This document shows positions 35,698 through 46,512 of a stretch of DNA of 64,000 bases, one piece after another. The stretch is taken from the NCBI RefSeq assembly GCF_022370835.2, contig NZ_CP092365.1:2046001-2110000 (forward strand), given 5' to 3'. Origin of the DNA: Mycolicibacillus parakoreensis (GTDB taxonomy: Bacteria > Actinomycetota > Actinomycetes > Mycobacteriales > Mycobacteriaceae). Numbering within the stretch: position 1 is the stretch's first letter; every line of letters begins with the position of its first letter. Position numbers and translations under genes: made by a program. The notes under the pieces were generated by a model, which had not been told where the DNA came from, did not search any database, and saw only the letters and a list, made by a program, of their open reading frames with translations.

Positions 35698-36864
35698 TCA
35701 GATCATCGATATCGGTGAGATCTTGACCCCCACCTCCAGCGCTCCGGCCAACTCCCGGCTGACGTCGTAGTCGAACACCACGTGACCGCAGATGATGTCG
35801 ACGTCGCGTTTGGCCCGCTGCAGCGGATTGTCCAGGAAGTGCACGCTGGCCCCGGCGGCCTCGAGCAGATCGGCGATGATCGCCCGGGATTCGTGCACGA
35901 TGTGCGCCGCGGCCGCCCGCGCGTCGGCACGCTGCGCCCGAGTCACCCGCTGCCCGGCGCTCACCGCGGCCTGGATCTGCTCGACGGTGTCGGCGAGCAA
36001 CCCGTGCAGTGCGCGCAACCGCACCCGCGCCGAGCCGAGGCGGATCTGGGCGGCGGGCTGATCTTTCTGCGCCGCACCGGAGTACGCCAGCACCCGTTTG
36101 CTCAACCGTTCGGCGAACAAGTCGGTGACCCGTTCGGCGGAGCCCAACGCGGGCATCGCCGCGACGAACGCCAGTGCCGGCACCATCGGCCACCGGTAGG
36201 CGGCCGCGTCGTGCAACTCCGCCCCGGGGGTGGTGCCTGCGTAGATGTCGACGACGTTGACCAGGTGGTGCGACGGCACCCAGGTGTCGGTGATGACCAC
36301 GTCGTTGGAACCGGTGGCACGCATCCCGGCGGTGTGCCAGACGTCCTCGACGGTGATGTCGGCCGCCGGAACCAGCACCAGTGCGGGAAACGGTGCGTCG
36401 TCGGCCCCGCAGATCGCGCCGACCAGGATCCACTGCGCGTCCATCACCCCGGTCGCCCACGACCAGCGGCCGGTGAGCCGGAATCCGTCCCCGTCGGGGA
36501 CCGCGCGGCCGGTCGGGGCCAGCGGCGCCGGGCAGAGAACCGGGCCGTCGGCGAAGACCTCGTTTTGGGTCTGCTCGTCGAAGAGCGCCAGCATCCAGTT
36601 GTGCAGCGTGTAGAAGCCCAGCGTCCAGGCGCTCGACGCGCAGCCGTGGGCCATCCGCCGGATCGGGTCGAGGATCGCCGGGAACTCCGCCTGCACCCCG
36701 CCGTAGCGCGCCGGCATCAGCAGCCGATCCAGGCCCGACGCCCGGTAGTCGGCGATGGTCTCCGGCGGCAGGCGCCGGGCGCTCTCGGCGTCGCCGGCGC
36801 GCTCGGCGAGGGCGGCGATGAACTCGTCGGCGGCGCCGGCGACGGGGGCGGAGAGGGTCGTCAT
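35698..36864 (-). CDS. Acyl-CoA dehydrogenase-fold flavin monooxygenase (HsaA/DszC-like)
   Basis: The 388-residue protein has the acyl-CoA dehydrogenase fold and a C-terminal domain like those of FMNH2/FADH2-dependent hydroxylases (HsaA, DszC). Seen: SGLDRLLMPARYGGVQAEFP at the N-terminus, LTGRWSWATGVMDAQWILVG in the beta domain, GMRATGSNDVVI, and IICGHVVFDYDVSRELAG near the end. The usual catalytic Glu of true dehydrogenases is not evident. With the adjacent flavin reductase-like AzoR it may be a two-component oxygenase. ATG 36864 is supported by a -10 box 8 nt upstream. Confidence 0.85.
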   Translation of the reverse strand: MTTLSAPVAGAADEFIAALAERAGDAESARRLPPETIADYRASGLDRLLMPARYGGVQAEFPAILDPIRRMAHGCASSAWTLGFYTLHNWMLALFDEQTQNEVFADGPVLCPAPLAPTGRAVPDGDGFRLTGRWSWATGVMDAQWILVGAICGADDAPFPALVLVPAADITVEDVWHTAGMRATGSNDVVITDTWVPSHHLVNVVDIYAGTTPGAELHDAAAYRWPMVPALAFVAAMPALGSAERVTDLFAERLSKRVLAYSGAAQKDQPAAQIRLGSARVRLRALHGLLADTVEQIQAAVSAGQRVTRAQRADARAAAAHIVHESRAIIADLLEAAGASVHFLDNPLQRAKRDVDIICGHVVFDYDVSRELAGALEVGVKISPISMI

Positions 36865-36872
36865 GACTCCTG

Positions 36873-36900
36873 AAAATACCATACCCTTTGGTATGGTCAA
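36873..36900 (-). promoter_or_regulatory. Promoter with an operator between -35 and -10 for the flavin oxidoreductase operon
   Basis: On the minus strand, TTGACC (36900-36895) and TATTTT (36878-36873) are separated by 16 bp. A perfect inverted repeat fills the spacer: ACCATACC (36878-36885) and GGTATGGT (36890-36897), 4 bp apart. The -10 is 8 nt before ATG 36864. A TetR gene ends 18 bp upstream, so this is very probably its operator; bound repressor would exclude RNA polymerase. Confidence 0.8.
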
Positions 36901-36914
36901 GGGTGCGGCGCCGC

Positions 36915-37481
36915 TCAGCGCTGCAGCATCAGGTCGATGAACTGGTCGCGACGCCCCGCGGCCTGCGCACTGGGCCGAGAACCCGACAGGTGCAAGAACC
37001 CGATGCCCGCCGCGAAGGTGGCGTTGGCGCGCATATCGGCCTGCTCGTCGTTGAACCCGTCGTCGAGGAAGGCCCGGCGCACCGCCGCCACGATCCGGGC
37101 GTCGGAGGCGCGGACCGCCTCGGCGACGGTGGCGTCGTTGCGCGCCCACTCCCGCATGGCGCGCTCCAGCATCCAATGCCGCGGACCCACCAGCGAGGTC
37201 ATCATCTGCGAGAGCCGTTGCCGGGGCGGCAGTCCGGTGAGGTTCTCCAGATCGCCGCGCTCCTCGTCGCGCACCGCCGCGTAGGTCTGCACCAACGCGC
37301 TGCGATAGGTCTTCATATCGGTGAAATGCCAGTAGAAGCTGCCCTTGGTGACCTGCAGCCGGTCACACAACCGTTGAATGGTCAACGCCTTGACGCCGTC
37401 TTCGGCGAGGATCCGCAGACCGGCCTGCACCCAGTCGCTGACCGACAGCCGAGAGGTCGGCGAGGATCGCGCAGTGCTCAC
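36915..37481 (-). CDS. TetR-family transcriptional regulator
   Basis: The 188-residue protein has an N-terminal TetR helix-turn-helix (LTIQRLCDRLQVTKGSFYWHF, about residues 33-53) and a helical ligand domain (WMLERAMREWARNDATVAEAV). It lies directly upstream of the 20-bp palindrome that sits in the promoter of the flavin monooxygenase operon, which it most likely represses. GTG 37481 with a leaderless -10. The ligand is unknown; an aromatic or quinone-like substrate of the operon is a guess. Confidence 0.92.
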   Translation of the reverse strand: MSTARSSPTSRLSVSDWVQAGLRILAEDGVKALTIQRLCDRLQVTKGSFYWHFTDMKTYRSALVQTYAAVRDEERGDLENLTGLPPRQRLSQMMTSLVGPRHWMLERAMREWARNDATVAEAVRASDARIVAAVRRAFLDDGFNDEQADMRANATFAAGIGFLHLSGSRPSAQAAGRRDQFIDLMLQR

Positions 37482-37489
37482 AACCGGTC

Positions 37490-37495
37490 AGCCTA
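37490..37495 (-). promoter_or_regulatory. Predicted -10 (TAGGCT) of a leaderless tetR transcript
   Basis: TAGGCT is followed by 8 nt (GACCGGTT) and GTG 37481. There is no copy of the ACCATACC palindrome here, so autoregulation through that site would need read-through or a different operator. Confidence 0.55.
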
Positions 37496-37507
37496 ACCAG
37501 GCCACCG

Positions 37508-38524
37508 CTAGCGGGTGAGCAACTCGCGCGACATCTCCGCCAACAGCCCGGGACGTTCGGCCATCTCCTGCAGGTGCACCCCGGCCACCCCCATCGCGCC
37601 GTCGCGGTAACGCTGATAGACCCCGTCGGCGATGCAGCCCAGCCGCCACAGGGCGAACGCGTGGTAGTAGTCGAGGTCGTCGACCGCGCACCCGGTGCGC
37701 TCCCGGTAGTGCGCGACGAGTTGGCCGACCGGCAGGAAACCCGCCGCCGGGGCCGGCGCCCACCCGACCGGCTGCGCCGCGGACCACCAGGCCACCAGCC
37801 AGCCCAGGTCGGTCAGCACGTCACCGACCGCGCACAGCTCCCAGTCGAGCACCGCGCGCACCGCCCCGTCGGGCCCGAGGATCAGGTTGCCGGGACGGTA
37901 GTCGCCGTGCACCAGCCCGACGGTGCGCTCCGGCGGAATGTCGTCGGCCAGCCGTCGGGCGACCTGCCGCAGCAGATCGTTGGGGCTGGCCACCGCATCG
38001 AGTTGACGGATCCATCGACGCAGCTGCCGGTCGATGTAGCCGCCGGGCCGGCGCAGCGCGGCCAGCGGCCCCGTCTCGCAGTCGACCCGATGGATGGCCA
38101 CCAGCGTGTCGACGACGCTGCGGCAGAGCGTCTCCCGATGTCGTGGGGCGATCGCGGCGACGTCGTCGTCGGTGTTGAGGATCACGCCGTCGACGAAGTC
38201 CATCACGTAGAAGTCCGCGCCGGTGACCGCCGGGTCGGCGCAGAAGCCGGCCACCGCGGGTACCGGAACGTCGGTGCCGGCCAGCGCGGTGAGCACCGTC
38301 TGCTCGCGCAGCACGTTGTGGGCCGACGGCAGCACCGCGCCGGTGGGTGGGCGGCGCAGCACCCAGCGCCGACCGGTGGTGTCGGTGACGATGTGGGTGA
38401 GGTTGGAACGCCCGCCGAGCACCAGTTCGAAGTCGAGCGGCGGTCGCACCCCGGGGATCTGCGCGGCGAACCACGCGGTGACCGCGGCCACCTCGATGCC
38501 CGCCGGGTGTCGCGCGGCGCTCAC
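37508..38524 (-). CDS. APH-family kinase-like protein (FadE-associated type)
   Basis: The 338-residue protein has the aminoglycoside-phosphotransferase/choline-kinase fold. It has RWVLRRPPTGAVLPSAHN in the N-lobe, the catalytic loop VHGDYRPGNLIL, and the metal motif VLDWELCAVGD. This subfamily (as in the N-terminal half of ACAD10) is linked to fatty-acid or acyl-CoA metabolism rather than antibiotic resistance; the substrate is unknown. GTG 38524 overlaps the stop of the decarboxylase gene (GTGA), so they are co-translated. Confidence 0.88.
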   Translation of the reverse strand: MSAARHPAGIEVAAVTAWFAAQIPGVRPPLDFELVLGGRSNLTHIVTDTTGRRWVLRRPPTGAVLPSAHNVLREQTVLTALAGTDVPVPAVAGFCADPAVTGADFYVMDFVDGVILNTDDDVAAIAPRHRETLCRSVVDTLVAIHRVDCETGPLAALRRPGGYIDRQLRRWIRQLDAVASPNDLLRQVARRLADDIPPERTVGLVHGDYRPGNLILGPDGAVRAVLDWELCAVGDVLTDLGWLVAWWSAAQPVGWAPAPAAGFLPVGQLVAHYRERTGCAVDDLDYYHAFALWRLGCIADGVYQRYRDGAMGVAGVHLQEMAERPGLLAEMSRELLTR

Positions 38525-41259
38525 CGCGACCGGGCCCGCCGTTCCACGGCGGCCTCGGTGAACACCGACAGACCCAGCTCGGCGTGGTAGCCGTGGATCT
38601 CCTTGACGTCGAGTTCCAGTAGGAAGTCGAGGATCTCGGCGGCGACGGTCTGGCCGGGCACCAGCACCGGGAAGCCGGGCGGGTAGGGCACCACGAAGGT
38701 CGTCGAGACCAGGGTGCGCCCGCCGGCGAGCACCGCGCGGGCCTTCTCCAGCGGGATGTGTTCGCGGTCGGCGTCGTCGTAGCCGGCGTAGAACGCCGAA
38801 CGCATGTCGCCGAACGCACTGTCGGGATCGGGGCGAAACGCCGTGTCGAAGGCGCTGAAGTCCGGCAGCGGCGGCAGTTCCCCGGTGATCGCGGCGACTC
38901 GGCGCTCGTGCAGTGCGGCGTCCTCGGCACCGGCCTGCTCGGCGGTGCGCTCGAAATCACCGGCGACCCGGCGCAGCGCATCGAGCAGATAGTGCACGCT
39001 CGACCAGGTCGCCCCGATGGTGAAGATCAGCAGCACGCTGTTGATCGAGGTCTTGTTGATCTGGATGCCGAACCGCTCCATGAGGATCTTCTCCCGGAAG
39101 TCGTAGCCGGTCATCCCGGTGTTGCCGACGAACAACGTCGCACGGGTCGGATCGAGCACGAACTCGTCGGAGCGCCACGCCTCGTTCCACTCCGCCAGCG
39201 CCCCCTGGCGCACCTGCCGGTAGGACCGCACCGCCGACGCCCGGTACGATTCGGGCACCAGATCGAACTCGTCGAGAATCCGAAACCATTTGCTGATCAA
39301 CGGGTCCCGCCGGATACGGTAACGGAAGACCAGCGCCATGTCGTAGACGCCGCGCACCATCTGGAATCCCTCCAGGTCCACTTGACGGCGGGCCAGATCC
39401 AGCGACGCCAGCAGCTGCTGGTTCGGCGAGGTGGAGGTGTGGGTCAAAAACGCCTCGGTGAACGCATCGCGGCTGTGCGCCCCGAAATCCTGGTCGCGGA
39501 CATGGATCATCGACGCCTGCCGCAACGCCGACAGCGATTTGTGGGTCGAGTGGGTGGCGTAGACCCGCACCCGCGCGCGCTGCGGATCGGGCAGCAACCG
39601 CTGCTGCACCCAATGCGACCGGTCCTGCCCCGGTTCGAACCCGCTCATCTGTTCACGCCAGTGCTGGTACTGCCGGGCGTAGTCCGGCGAGGCCAGCTGG
39701 TCCTCGAGGCGTTCGGCGGCGACCATCGCGGTGCGCTGGCGGGCCCAGGGCACCGCGGTGGCGAACGCGTACCAGGCCTCGTCCCAGAGGAAACAGATGT
39801 CGGGCTTGATGGCCAGCACTTCTTCCATCACCCGCTGCGGGTGGTAGACGACACCGTCGAAGGTGCAGTTGGTCAACAGCAGCATCCGCACCCGGTCGAG
39901 CTGCCCGGCCGCGTCCAGTTGCAGCAGGGTCTGCTTGATCGTCGACAGGGCCACTCCCCCGTAGATCGCGAACTCGCCCAGCGGGTAGGCGTCCAGGTAC
40001 AGCGGGTAGGCGCCGGCCAGCACCAGCCCGTAGTGGTGGGATTTGTGGCAGTTGCGGTCGATGAGCACGATGTCGCCGGGACGGGTCAGCGCCTGCACGA
40101 CGATCTTGTTGGCGGTCGAGGTGCCGTTGGTGACGAAATAGGTCTGGTTGGCGTTCCAGGTCAACGCCGCCTTGTCCATCGCCGCGCGGATGTTGCCCTG
40201 CGGGTCCAGAAGCGAATCCAACCCGCCGGAGGTCGTGGAGGTCTCGGCCATGAAGATGTTGCGGCCGTAGAACTCGCCCATGTCCTGCAGCGACCGGGAG
40301 TTGAAGATCGAGGCGCCGCGCGCCACCGGCAGCGCGTGGAACTGGCCGACCGGCTCCTCGGCGTAGCTGCGCAGCGCGTCGAAGAACGGGGTGGCGTACC
40401 GCTTGCGGATCCCGGCGAGCACCGTGGAGTGCAGGTCGGTGACGTCGTTGAGCCGATAGAAGCTGCGATCGTAGACGTCGGGTTCGGCGGTGGTCTCCGC
40501 GGCGATCGACTCGTCGGTGAGCAGATAGCGGTCGATGTGGGGCCGCAACTCGCGGATCCACTCCGCGCATTCGATGGCGTCGTAGGCGCAGTCGGCGGCG
40601 ACCGCGTCGTCGTTGGCGCCGAGCAGCGCGGTCATCAACGGCAGCCGGTCCCGCGAGCGCAGCGGCAGATCGTGGCGGATGATCGCCGCCTGGATCTCCC
40701 CGTTGAGCGCGACCGCGGTGATCACGTCTTCGATGCTGGTCATGATCAGCAGCTCGAACCGGATGTCGTCGGCCGGGTCGTGCAGGGCGCGCAGGCTGGC
40801 GGCCACGCTCTCCGGCGCGTCCGGCGGGTAGTCGTCGCCGAGCAGCACGGTGTAGAACTGCTGCTGTTTGACCTGCGCGATCAACTCCTGGTCGGCCAGC
40901 GGTGCGGAGGTGTCGAAGCGGGCGGCGCGGTCACCGTATTCGGAGAGCAGCCGCACCGCCAGCGACACCTCGTCGGCCAACCGGGTCGTCTTGTTCTCGC
41001 CCAGATAGCGCCGGAACGTCGCCAGGTTGACCGCCCCCGGATACAGCCAGTAACGCTCATAGGCGCTGAGCCGGTCCAGCAGCCGTTTGACCCGGCTGAC
41101 GTGGTGGGTGATGTCGCGGCGGGCGCGGTTGACCTCGGCCAGCTGCCGGCAGGCGTCGTCGAGCAGGTTCCAGGTGTCGACCCGCGAATAGGACGGGTTG
41201 GCGACCGCCGCCAGCGCCGACACCCGTAGCCGCCGGGGCCGTTCGCCCTCGCCGATCAT
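38521..41259 (-). CDS. PLP-dependent Orn/Lys/Arg-type decarboxylase (Rv2531c-like)
   Basis: The 912-residue protein is a fold-type I PLP enzyme. It has a long N-terminal domain, the PLP core with YFVTNGTSTANKIVVQA, CFLWDEAWYAF, and the Schiff-base Lys in YATHSTHKSLSALRQASM near residue 575, and the C-terminal ornithine-decarboxylase-like domain (LVSTTFVVPYPPGFPVLVPGQ). It matches M. tuberculosis Rv2531c. The product is presumably a polyamine or related amine, but the substrate is not established. I chose ATG 41259 because MIGEGERPRRL aligns with the orthologue start; ATG 41310 is possible. Confidence 0.92.
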   Translation of the reverse strand: MIGEGERPRRLRVSALAAVANPSYSRVDTWNLLDDACRQLAEVNRARRDITHHVSRVKRLLDRLSAYERYWLYPGAVNLATFRRYLGENKTTRLADEVSLAVRLLSEYGDRAARFDTSAPLADQELIAQVKQQQFYTVLLGDDYPPDAPESVAASLRALHDPADDIRFELLIMTSIEDVITAVALNGEIQAAIIRHDLPLRSRDRLPLMTALLGANDDAVAADCAYDAIECAEWIRELRPHIDRYLLTDESIAAETTAEPDVYDRSFYRLNDVTDLHSTVLAGIRKRYATPFFDALRSYAEEPVGQFHALPVARGASIFNSRSLQDMGEFYGRNIFMAETSTTSGGLDSLLDPQGNIRAAMDKAALTWNANQTYFVTNGTSTANKIVVQALTRPGDIVLIDRNCHKSHHYGLVLAGAYPLYLDAYPLGEFAIYGGVALSTIKQTLLQLDAAGQLDRVRMLLLTNCTFDGVVYHPQRVMEEVLAIKPDICFLWDEAWYAFATAVPWARQRTAMVAAERLEDQLASPDYARQYQHWREQMSGFEPGQDRSHWVQQRLLPDPQRARVRVYATHSTHKSLSALRQASMIHVRDQDFGAHSRDAFTEAFLTHTSTSPNQQLLASLDLARRQVDLEGFQMVRGVYDMALVFRYRIRRDPLISKWFRILDEFDLVPESYRASAVRSYRQVRQGALAEWNEAWRSDEFVLDPTRATLFVGNTGMTGYDFREKILMERFGIQINKTSINSVLLIFTIGATWSSVHYLLDALRRVAGDFERTAEQAGAEDAALHERRVAAITGELPPLPDFSAFDTAFRPDPDSAFGDMRSAFYAGYDDADREHIPLEKARAVLAGGRTLVSTTFVVPYPPGFPVLVPGQTVAAEILDFLLELDVKEIHGYHAELGLSVFTEAAVERRARSR

Positions 41260-41356
41260 GTGCTCACCCGCCGTTCTGCTCTCGGGCGTCCACCCGCCCT
41301 CGGCCGACATTGTCGCCCGCCGCCGCCGGGTGTGGGGTGGCTTTGACGGCTTCGGC

Positions 41357-41854
41357 TCAGGGGCCGGGTTCGTCGCCTCCGGCGCCTCCGGCGCCGCGCA
41401 CCGCCTGGGCCGCCGCCCGGATCTGCGGGGTCACCAGCATCACCTGGCCGAGCACACCGTTGACGAAACCCGGCGATTCGTCGGTGGAGAGTTTCTTGGC
41501 CAGCTCCACGGCTTCGTCGACGGCGACCGGTTCGGGGACGTCGTCGGCGTAGAGCAGTTCCCAGACCGCCACCCGCAGGATCGCCCGGTCCACCGCGGGC
41601 AACCGCTCCAAGGTCCACCCCTGCAGGTGCGAGCTGATCAGGTCGTCGACGTGGGCCAGCTGCTCGCTCACCCCGTGGGCCACGGTCACCGTGTACGGGT
41701 GCGGGGGCGGCATCTGCGGGTCGGCGGCGGCCAGGGCGGCGCGAGCGTCGGCGGCCGCGGCGGGGGTCCAGCCGCGCGCCTCGGCCTCGAAGAGAAGATC
41801 CACGGCGCGTTTGCGGGCCTGGTGGCGCCCGCGCACCGGTTGGCCGTCAGGCAT
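41357..41854 (-). CDS. nusB: Transcription antitermination factor NusB
   Basis: The 165-residue NusB binds boxA RNA with NusE (S10) during rRNA antitermination. Motifs: [39 protein letters not shown] and [25 protein letters not shown]. An extra Gly/Ala-rich C-terminus is present. It follows efp in the conserved pepQ-efp-nusB order, 9 bp away. Confidence 0.97.
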   Translation of the reverse strand: MPDGQPVRGRHQARKRAVDLLFEAEARGWTPAAAADARAALAAADPQMPPPHPYTVTVAHGVSEQLAHVDDLISSHLQGWTLERLPAVDRAILRVAVWELLYADDVPEPVAVDEAVELAKKLSTDESPGFVNGVLGQVMLVTPQIRAAAQAVRGAGGAGGDEPGP

Positions 41855-41863
41855 CGGGCAGGC

Positions 41864-42427
41864 TCACCCGTTGACCCGGCCCAGGTAGCTGCCGTCACGG
41901 GTGTCGACTTTGAGCTTGTCGCCGGCGTTGATGAACAGCGGCACGTTGATCTGCGCGCCGGTCTCCACCGTCGCCGGTTTGGTGCCCGCACTGGACCGGT
42001 CGCCCTGCAGACCCGGCTCGGTCTCGGTGACGACGACCTCGACACTGACCGGCAGCTCCAGGTAGAGGGGGATGCCGTTGTGGAACGCGATCTGCACCGG
42101 CAGGCTCTCGAGCAGGAAGTTCGCCGCGCCGGCGACCATGCTGTCGGGCAGCGGGTGCTGCTCGAAGTCGGCACTGTCCATGAACACGAAGTCGGTGCCG
42201 TCGCGGTACAGGTAGGTGGCGTCGCGGCGGTCCACGGTGGCGGTCTCGACCTTCACCCCGGCGTTGTAGGTCTTGTCCACGGTCTTGCCCGACACCACGT
42301 TTTTGAGCTTGGTGCGCACGAACGCCGGGCCTTTGCCGGGTTTGACGTGCTGGAACTCCACGATCTGCCACAGCTGGCCGTCGATGACCAACACCAGTCC
42401 GTTCTTGAAGTCGGCGGTCGATGCCAC
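41864..42427 (-). CDS. efp: Translation elongation factor P
   Basis: The 187-residue EF-P rescues ribosomes stalled at polyproline. The N-terminal KOW-like domain carries the tip loop VKPGKGPAF, with Lys32 at the position modified in other bacteria. Two OB domains follow, ending [12 protein letters not shown] [22 protein letters not shown] 42427, with GAGGAG upstream. It lies between pepQ and nusB. Confidence 0.98.
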   Translation of the reverse strand: MASTADFKNGLVLVIDGQLWQIVEFQHVKPGKGPAFVRTKLKNVVSGKTVDKTYNAGVKVETATVDRRDATYLYRDGTDFVFMDSADFEQHPLPDSMVAGAANFLLESLPVQIAFHNGIPLYLELPVSVEVVVTETEPGLQGDRSSAGTKPATVETGAQINVPLFINAGDKLKVDTRDGSYLGRVNG

Positions 42428-42433
42428 GGTCTT

Positions 42434-43534
42434 TTACGTCTCCTCAACGATGGTCAGTTCCTTGGGGAACCGGGTCAGCACTTCCGGGGTCTGCCCGGAA
42501 TTCTCCACGATCACGGTGTCCTCGATGCGGACACCACCGCGGTCGGGCAGATAGACGCCGGGCTCCACGGTCACCGTGGAGCCGGCCTGCAGTCTACCGG
42601 CGGCGCTCGCGCCGATTGACGGCGCTTCGTGAATCCGCAGCCCGACGCCGTGGCCCAGCCCGTGCGGGTAGTGCTCGCCGTGCCCGGCGTCGTCGATCAC
42701 GGTGCGCGCCGCAGCGTCGACGTCGGCCAGCGCCACCCCGGGGGCCAGGGCGTCCAGGCCGGCCCGTTGGGCCGCGGCGACCAGGGCGTAGAGCTCGCGC
42801 TGCCAGTCCGCGGCGGCGCCGAGCACGAACGTGCGGGTCATGTCCGAGTGGTAGCCGTCGACCAGGGCCCCGAAGTCGATCTTGACCAAGTCCCCGGTGC
42901 GCAGCACCGCCTCGGTCGGCCGGTGATGCGGAATCGCCGAGTGGGCGCCGGCGGCGACGATCGTCTCGAACGACGGCCCGGCGGCCCCGTGGTCGACCAG
43001 CAGCGCCTCCAGGTCGCGGGCCACCGCGCGTTCGGTGCGCCCGGCACGCAGCTTGCCGCCGTCGACCAGGTCGTGCAGTGCGGCATCGGCGGCGGCGCAG
43101 GCCCGCCGCAACACCGCGACCTCCCCGGCGTCTTTGATCTCGCGCAACGCCTCCACCGTGCCGGCGGCACGCACCAGCGTCGCCGCCGGCTCCACCTCGG
43201 CGGCCAGCGCGTCATGGCCGTCGACGGTGACCACGTGGCTCTCGAAGCCGAGCTGCCGGATCCCGTCGCCGACCGCGCGGGCGCCGAGGTGGCGCGCCAC
43301 CGCGCGGGCGATGCTCACCTCCAGATCCGGCGCCTGAGCGCCGGCCTGGGTGCGGTAACGCCCGTCGGTGGCCAGGATCGCCGGGCGGTGGTCGGCGAAG
43401 ACCAGCAGCGCGGCGTTGGACCCGGTGAATCCGCTGAGATAGCGCACGTTGATCAGATCGGTGACCAGCAGGGCATCGAGGCCGGCGGCCTCGATCCGGT
43501 CGCTGAGGGAGTCTCGACGCTGGGAATGTGTCAC
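42434..43534 (-). CDS. pepQ: Xaa-Pro dipeptidase/aminopeptidase (M24 family)
   Basis: The 366-residue M24 metallopeptidase has an N-terminal creatinase-like domain and a pita-bread catalytic domain. The metal ligands are visible: Asp in DFGALVDGYHSDMTRTF (two), His in HGLGHGVGL, and Glu in TVEPGVY and GVRIEDT. It cleaves Xaa-Pro peptides. It precedes efp by 6 bp, a link seen across actinobacteria and sensible because both concern proline. GTG 43534 with a leaderless -10. Confidence 0.95.
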   Translation of the reverse strand: MTHSQRRDSLSDRIEAAGLDALLVTDLINVRYLSGFTGSNAALLVFADHRPAILATDGRYRTQAGAQAPDLEVSIARAVARHLGARAVGDGIRQLGFESHVVTVDGHDALAAEVEPAATLVRAAGTVEALREIKDAGEVAVLRRACAAADAALHDLVDGGKLRAGRTERAVARDLEALLVDHGAAGPSFETIVAAGAHSAIPHHRPTEAVLRTGDLVKIDFGALVDGYHSDMTRTFVLGAAADWQRELYALVAAAQRAGLDALAPGVALADVDAAARTVIDDAGHGEHYPHGLGHGVGLRIHEAPSIGASAAGRLQAGSTVTVEPGVYLPDRGGVRIEDTVIVENSGQTPEVLTRFPKELTIVEET

Positions 43535-43542
43535 GCTTCTCG

Positions 43543-43548
43543 ACGGTA
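43543..43548 (-). promoter_or_regulatory. Predicted -10 (TACCGT) of a leaderless pepQ transcript
   Basis: TACCGT is followed by 8 nt (CGAGAAGC) and GTG 43534. Only 5 bp separate it from the -10 box of the divergent gene at 43568, so the two promoters cannot be occupied at once. Confidence 0.55.
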
Positions 43549-43553
43549 CTGGT

Positions 43554-43559
43554 TAGGCT
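43554..43559 (+). promoter_or_regulatory. Predicted -10 (TAGGCT) of a leaderless transcript for the membrane gene at 43568
   Basis: TAGGCT is followed by 8 nt (GTGGCCCC) and ATG 43568. No Shine-Dalgarno sequence is present. Confidence 0.6.
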
Positions 43560-43567
43560 GTGGCCCC

Positions 43568-44391
43568 ATGACCAACAACTGGGTGCTGCGCGGGCTGGTC
43601 CTGGCGGCCGGGATGCTCGTGCTCCGCCTCATTCAGGGGGTGTTGATCAACACCTTCGAGATGTACGCCACCCTCATCAGCGTGTCGCTGCTGGTCATCT
43701 TCATCGTCGGCGCCGCGACCTGGGCCTACTTCGACGGCCGGGAGAACGCGAAATCCGATCCCGACCCCGAGCGCCGCGCCGACCTGGCGATGACCTGGCT
43801 GCTGGCCGGGATCACCGCCGGGGTACTCAGCGGCGTGGCGGCCTGGCTGATCGCGCTGTTCGATCCGGCGATCTACACCGGCGGGCTGCTCAACGAGCTG
43901 ACCGGGATCGCCGCGTTCACCGCCCTGGTGGCGTGGGTGCCGGCGATGGCCGCGGTGGCGCTGGGCCGCTGGCAGATCGACAAAAACTACGACTGGCCCT
44001 CCGAGCACGGCGAGGCGGGCGCCGAGGGCGACCGCGCCGACACCGACGTGTTCGCCGCGGTCGACCCCGACGCGCAGGCGGCCGGCGAGGCGGTGAGCGA
44101 GGCGGCGAGCGAGGAACCGACCACCGCGCTGGCCACCCTGCCCGACTTCGCCCCGGCCCCGCCGAAGAAGCGGTGGTGGCAGCGCCGCAAGCCCGCCGCG
44201 AGCGAGACCAGTTCCTCGGCGGAGGCCACCGCGCCGACCGCGTACACCATGGATCAGACCGAGCCGGTCAGCTACGACCCCGCCGACACCGAGGCGACCA
44301 CCGAGTTCACCACCCCCGCACCGTCGGCGGACGAATCGACCACCGAGTTCCCGCCGCTGCAGACCCCCGAGCAGGACGACCCGGAGCAGAC

Positions 44392-44395
<4 letters not shown>
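43568..44395 (+). CDS. Membrane protein with acidic Thr/Pro-rich tail (Rv2536-like)
   Basis: The 275-residue protein has four hydrophobic helices in its first 140 residues (about 6-28, 36-57, 75-98 and 112-134). A long hydrophilic cytoplasmic or surface tail follows, rich in Asp, Glu, Thr and Pro, with one basic patch (KKRWWQRRK). It is syntenic with Rv2536 of M. tuberculosis, a conserved mycobacterial membrane protein of unknown function. Its TAG overlaps the aroQ stop within a CTAG palindrome. Confidence 0.88.
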
Positions 44396-46507
<2,112 letters not shown>

Positions 46508-46512
46508 CGCCG

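Noticed and set aside
37508..38524. An aminoglycoside phosphotransferase conferring resistance
   Set aside because: The sequence belongs to the ACAD10-type APH branch and is coupled to a metabolic decarboxylase gene.
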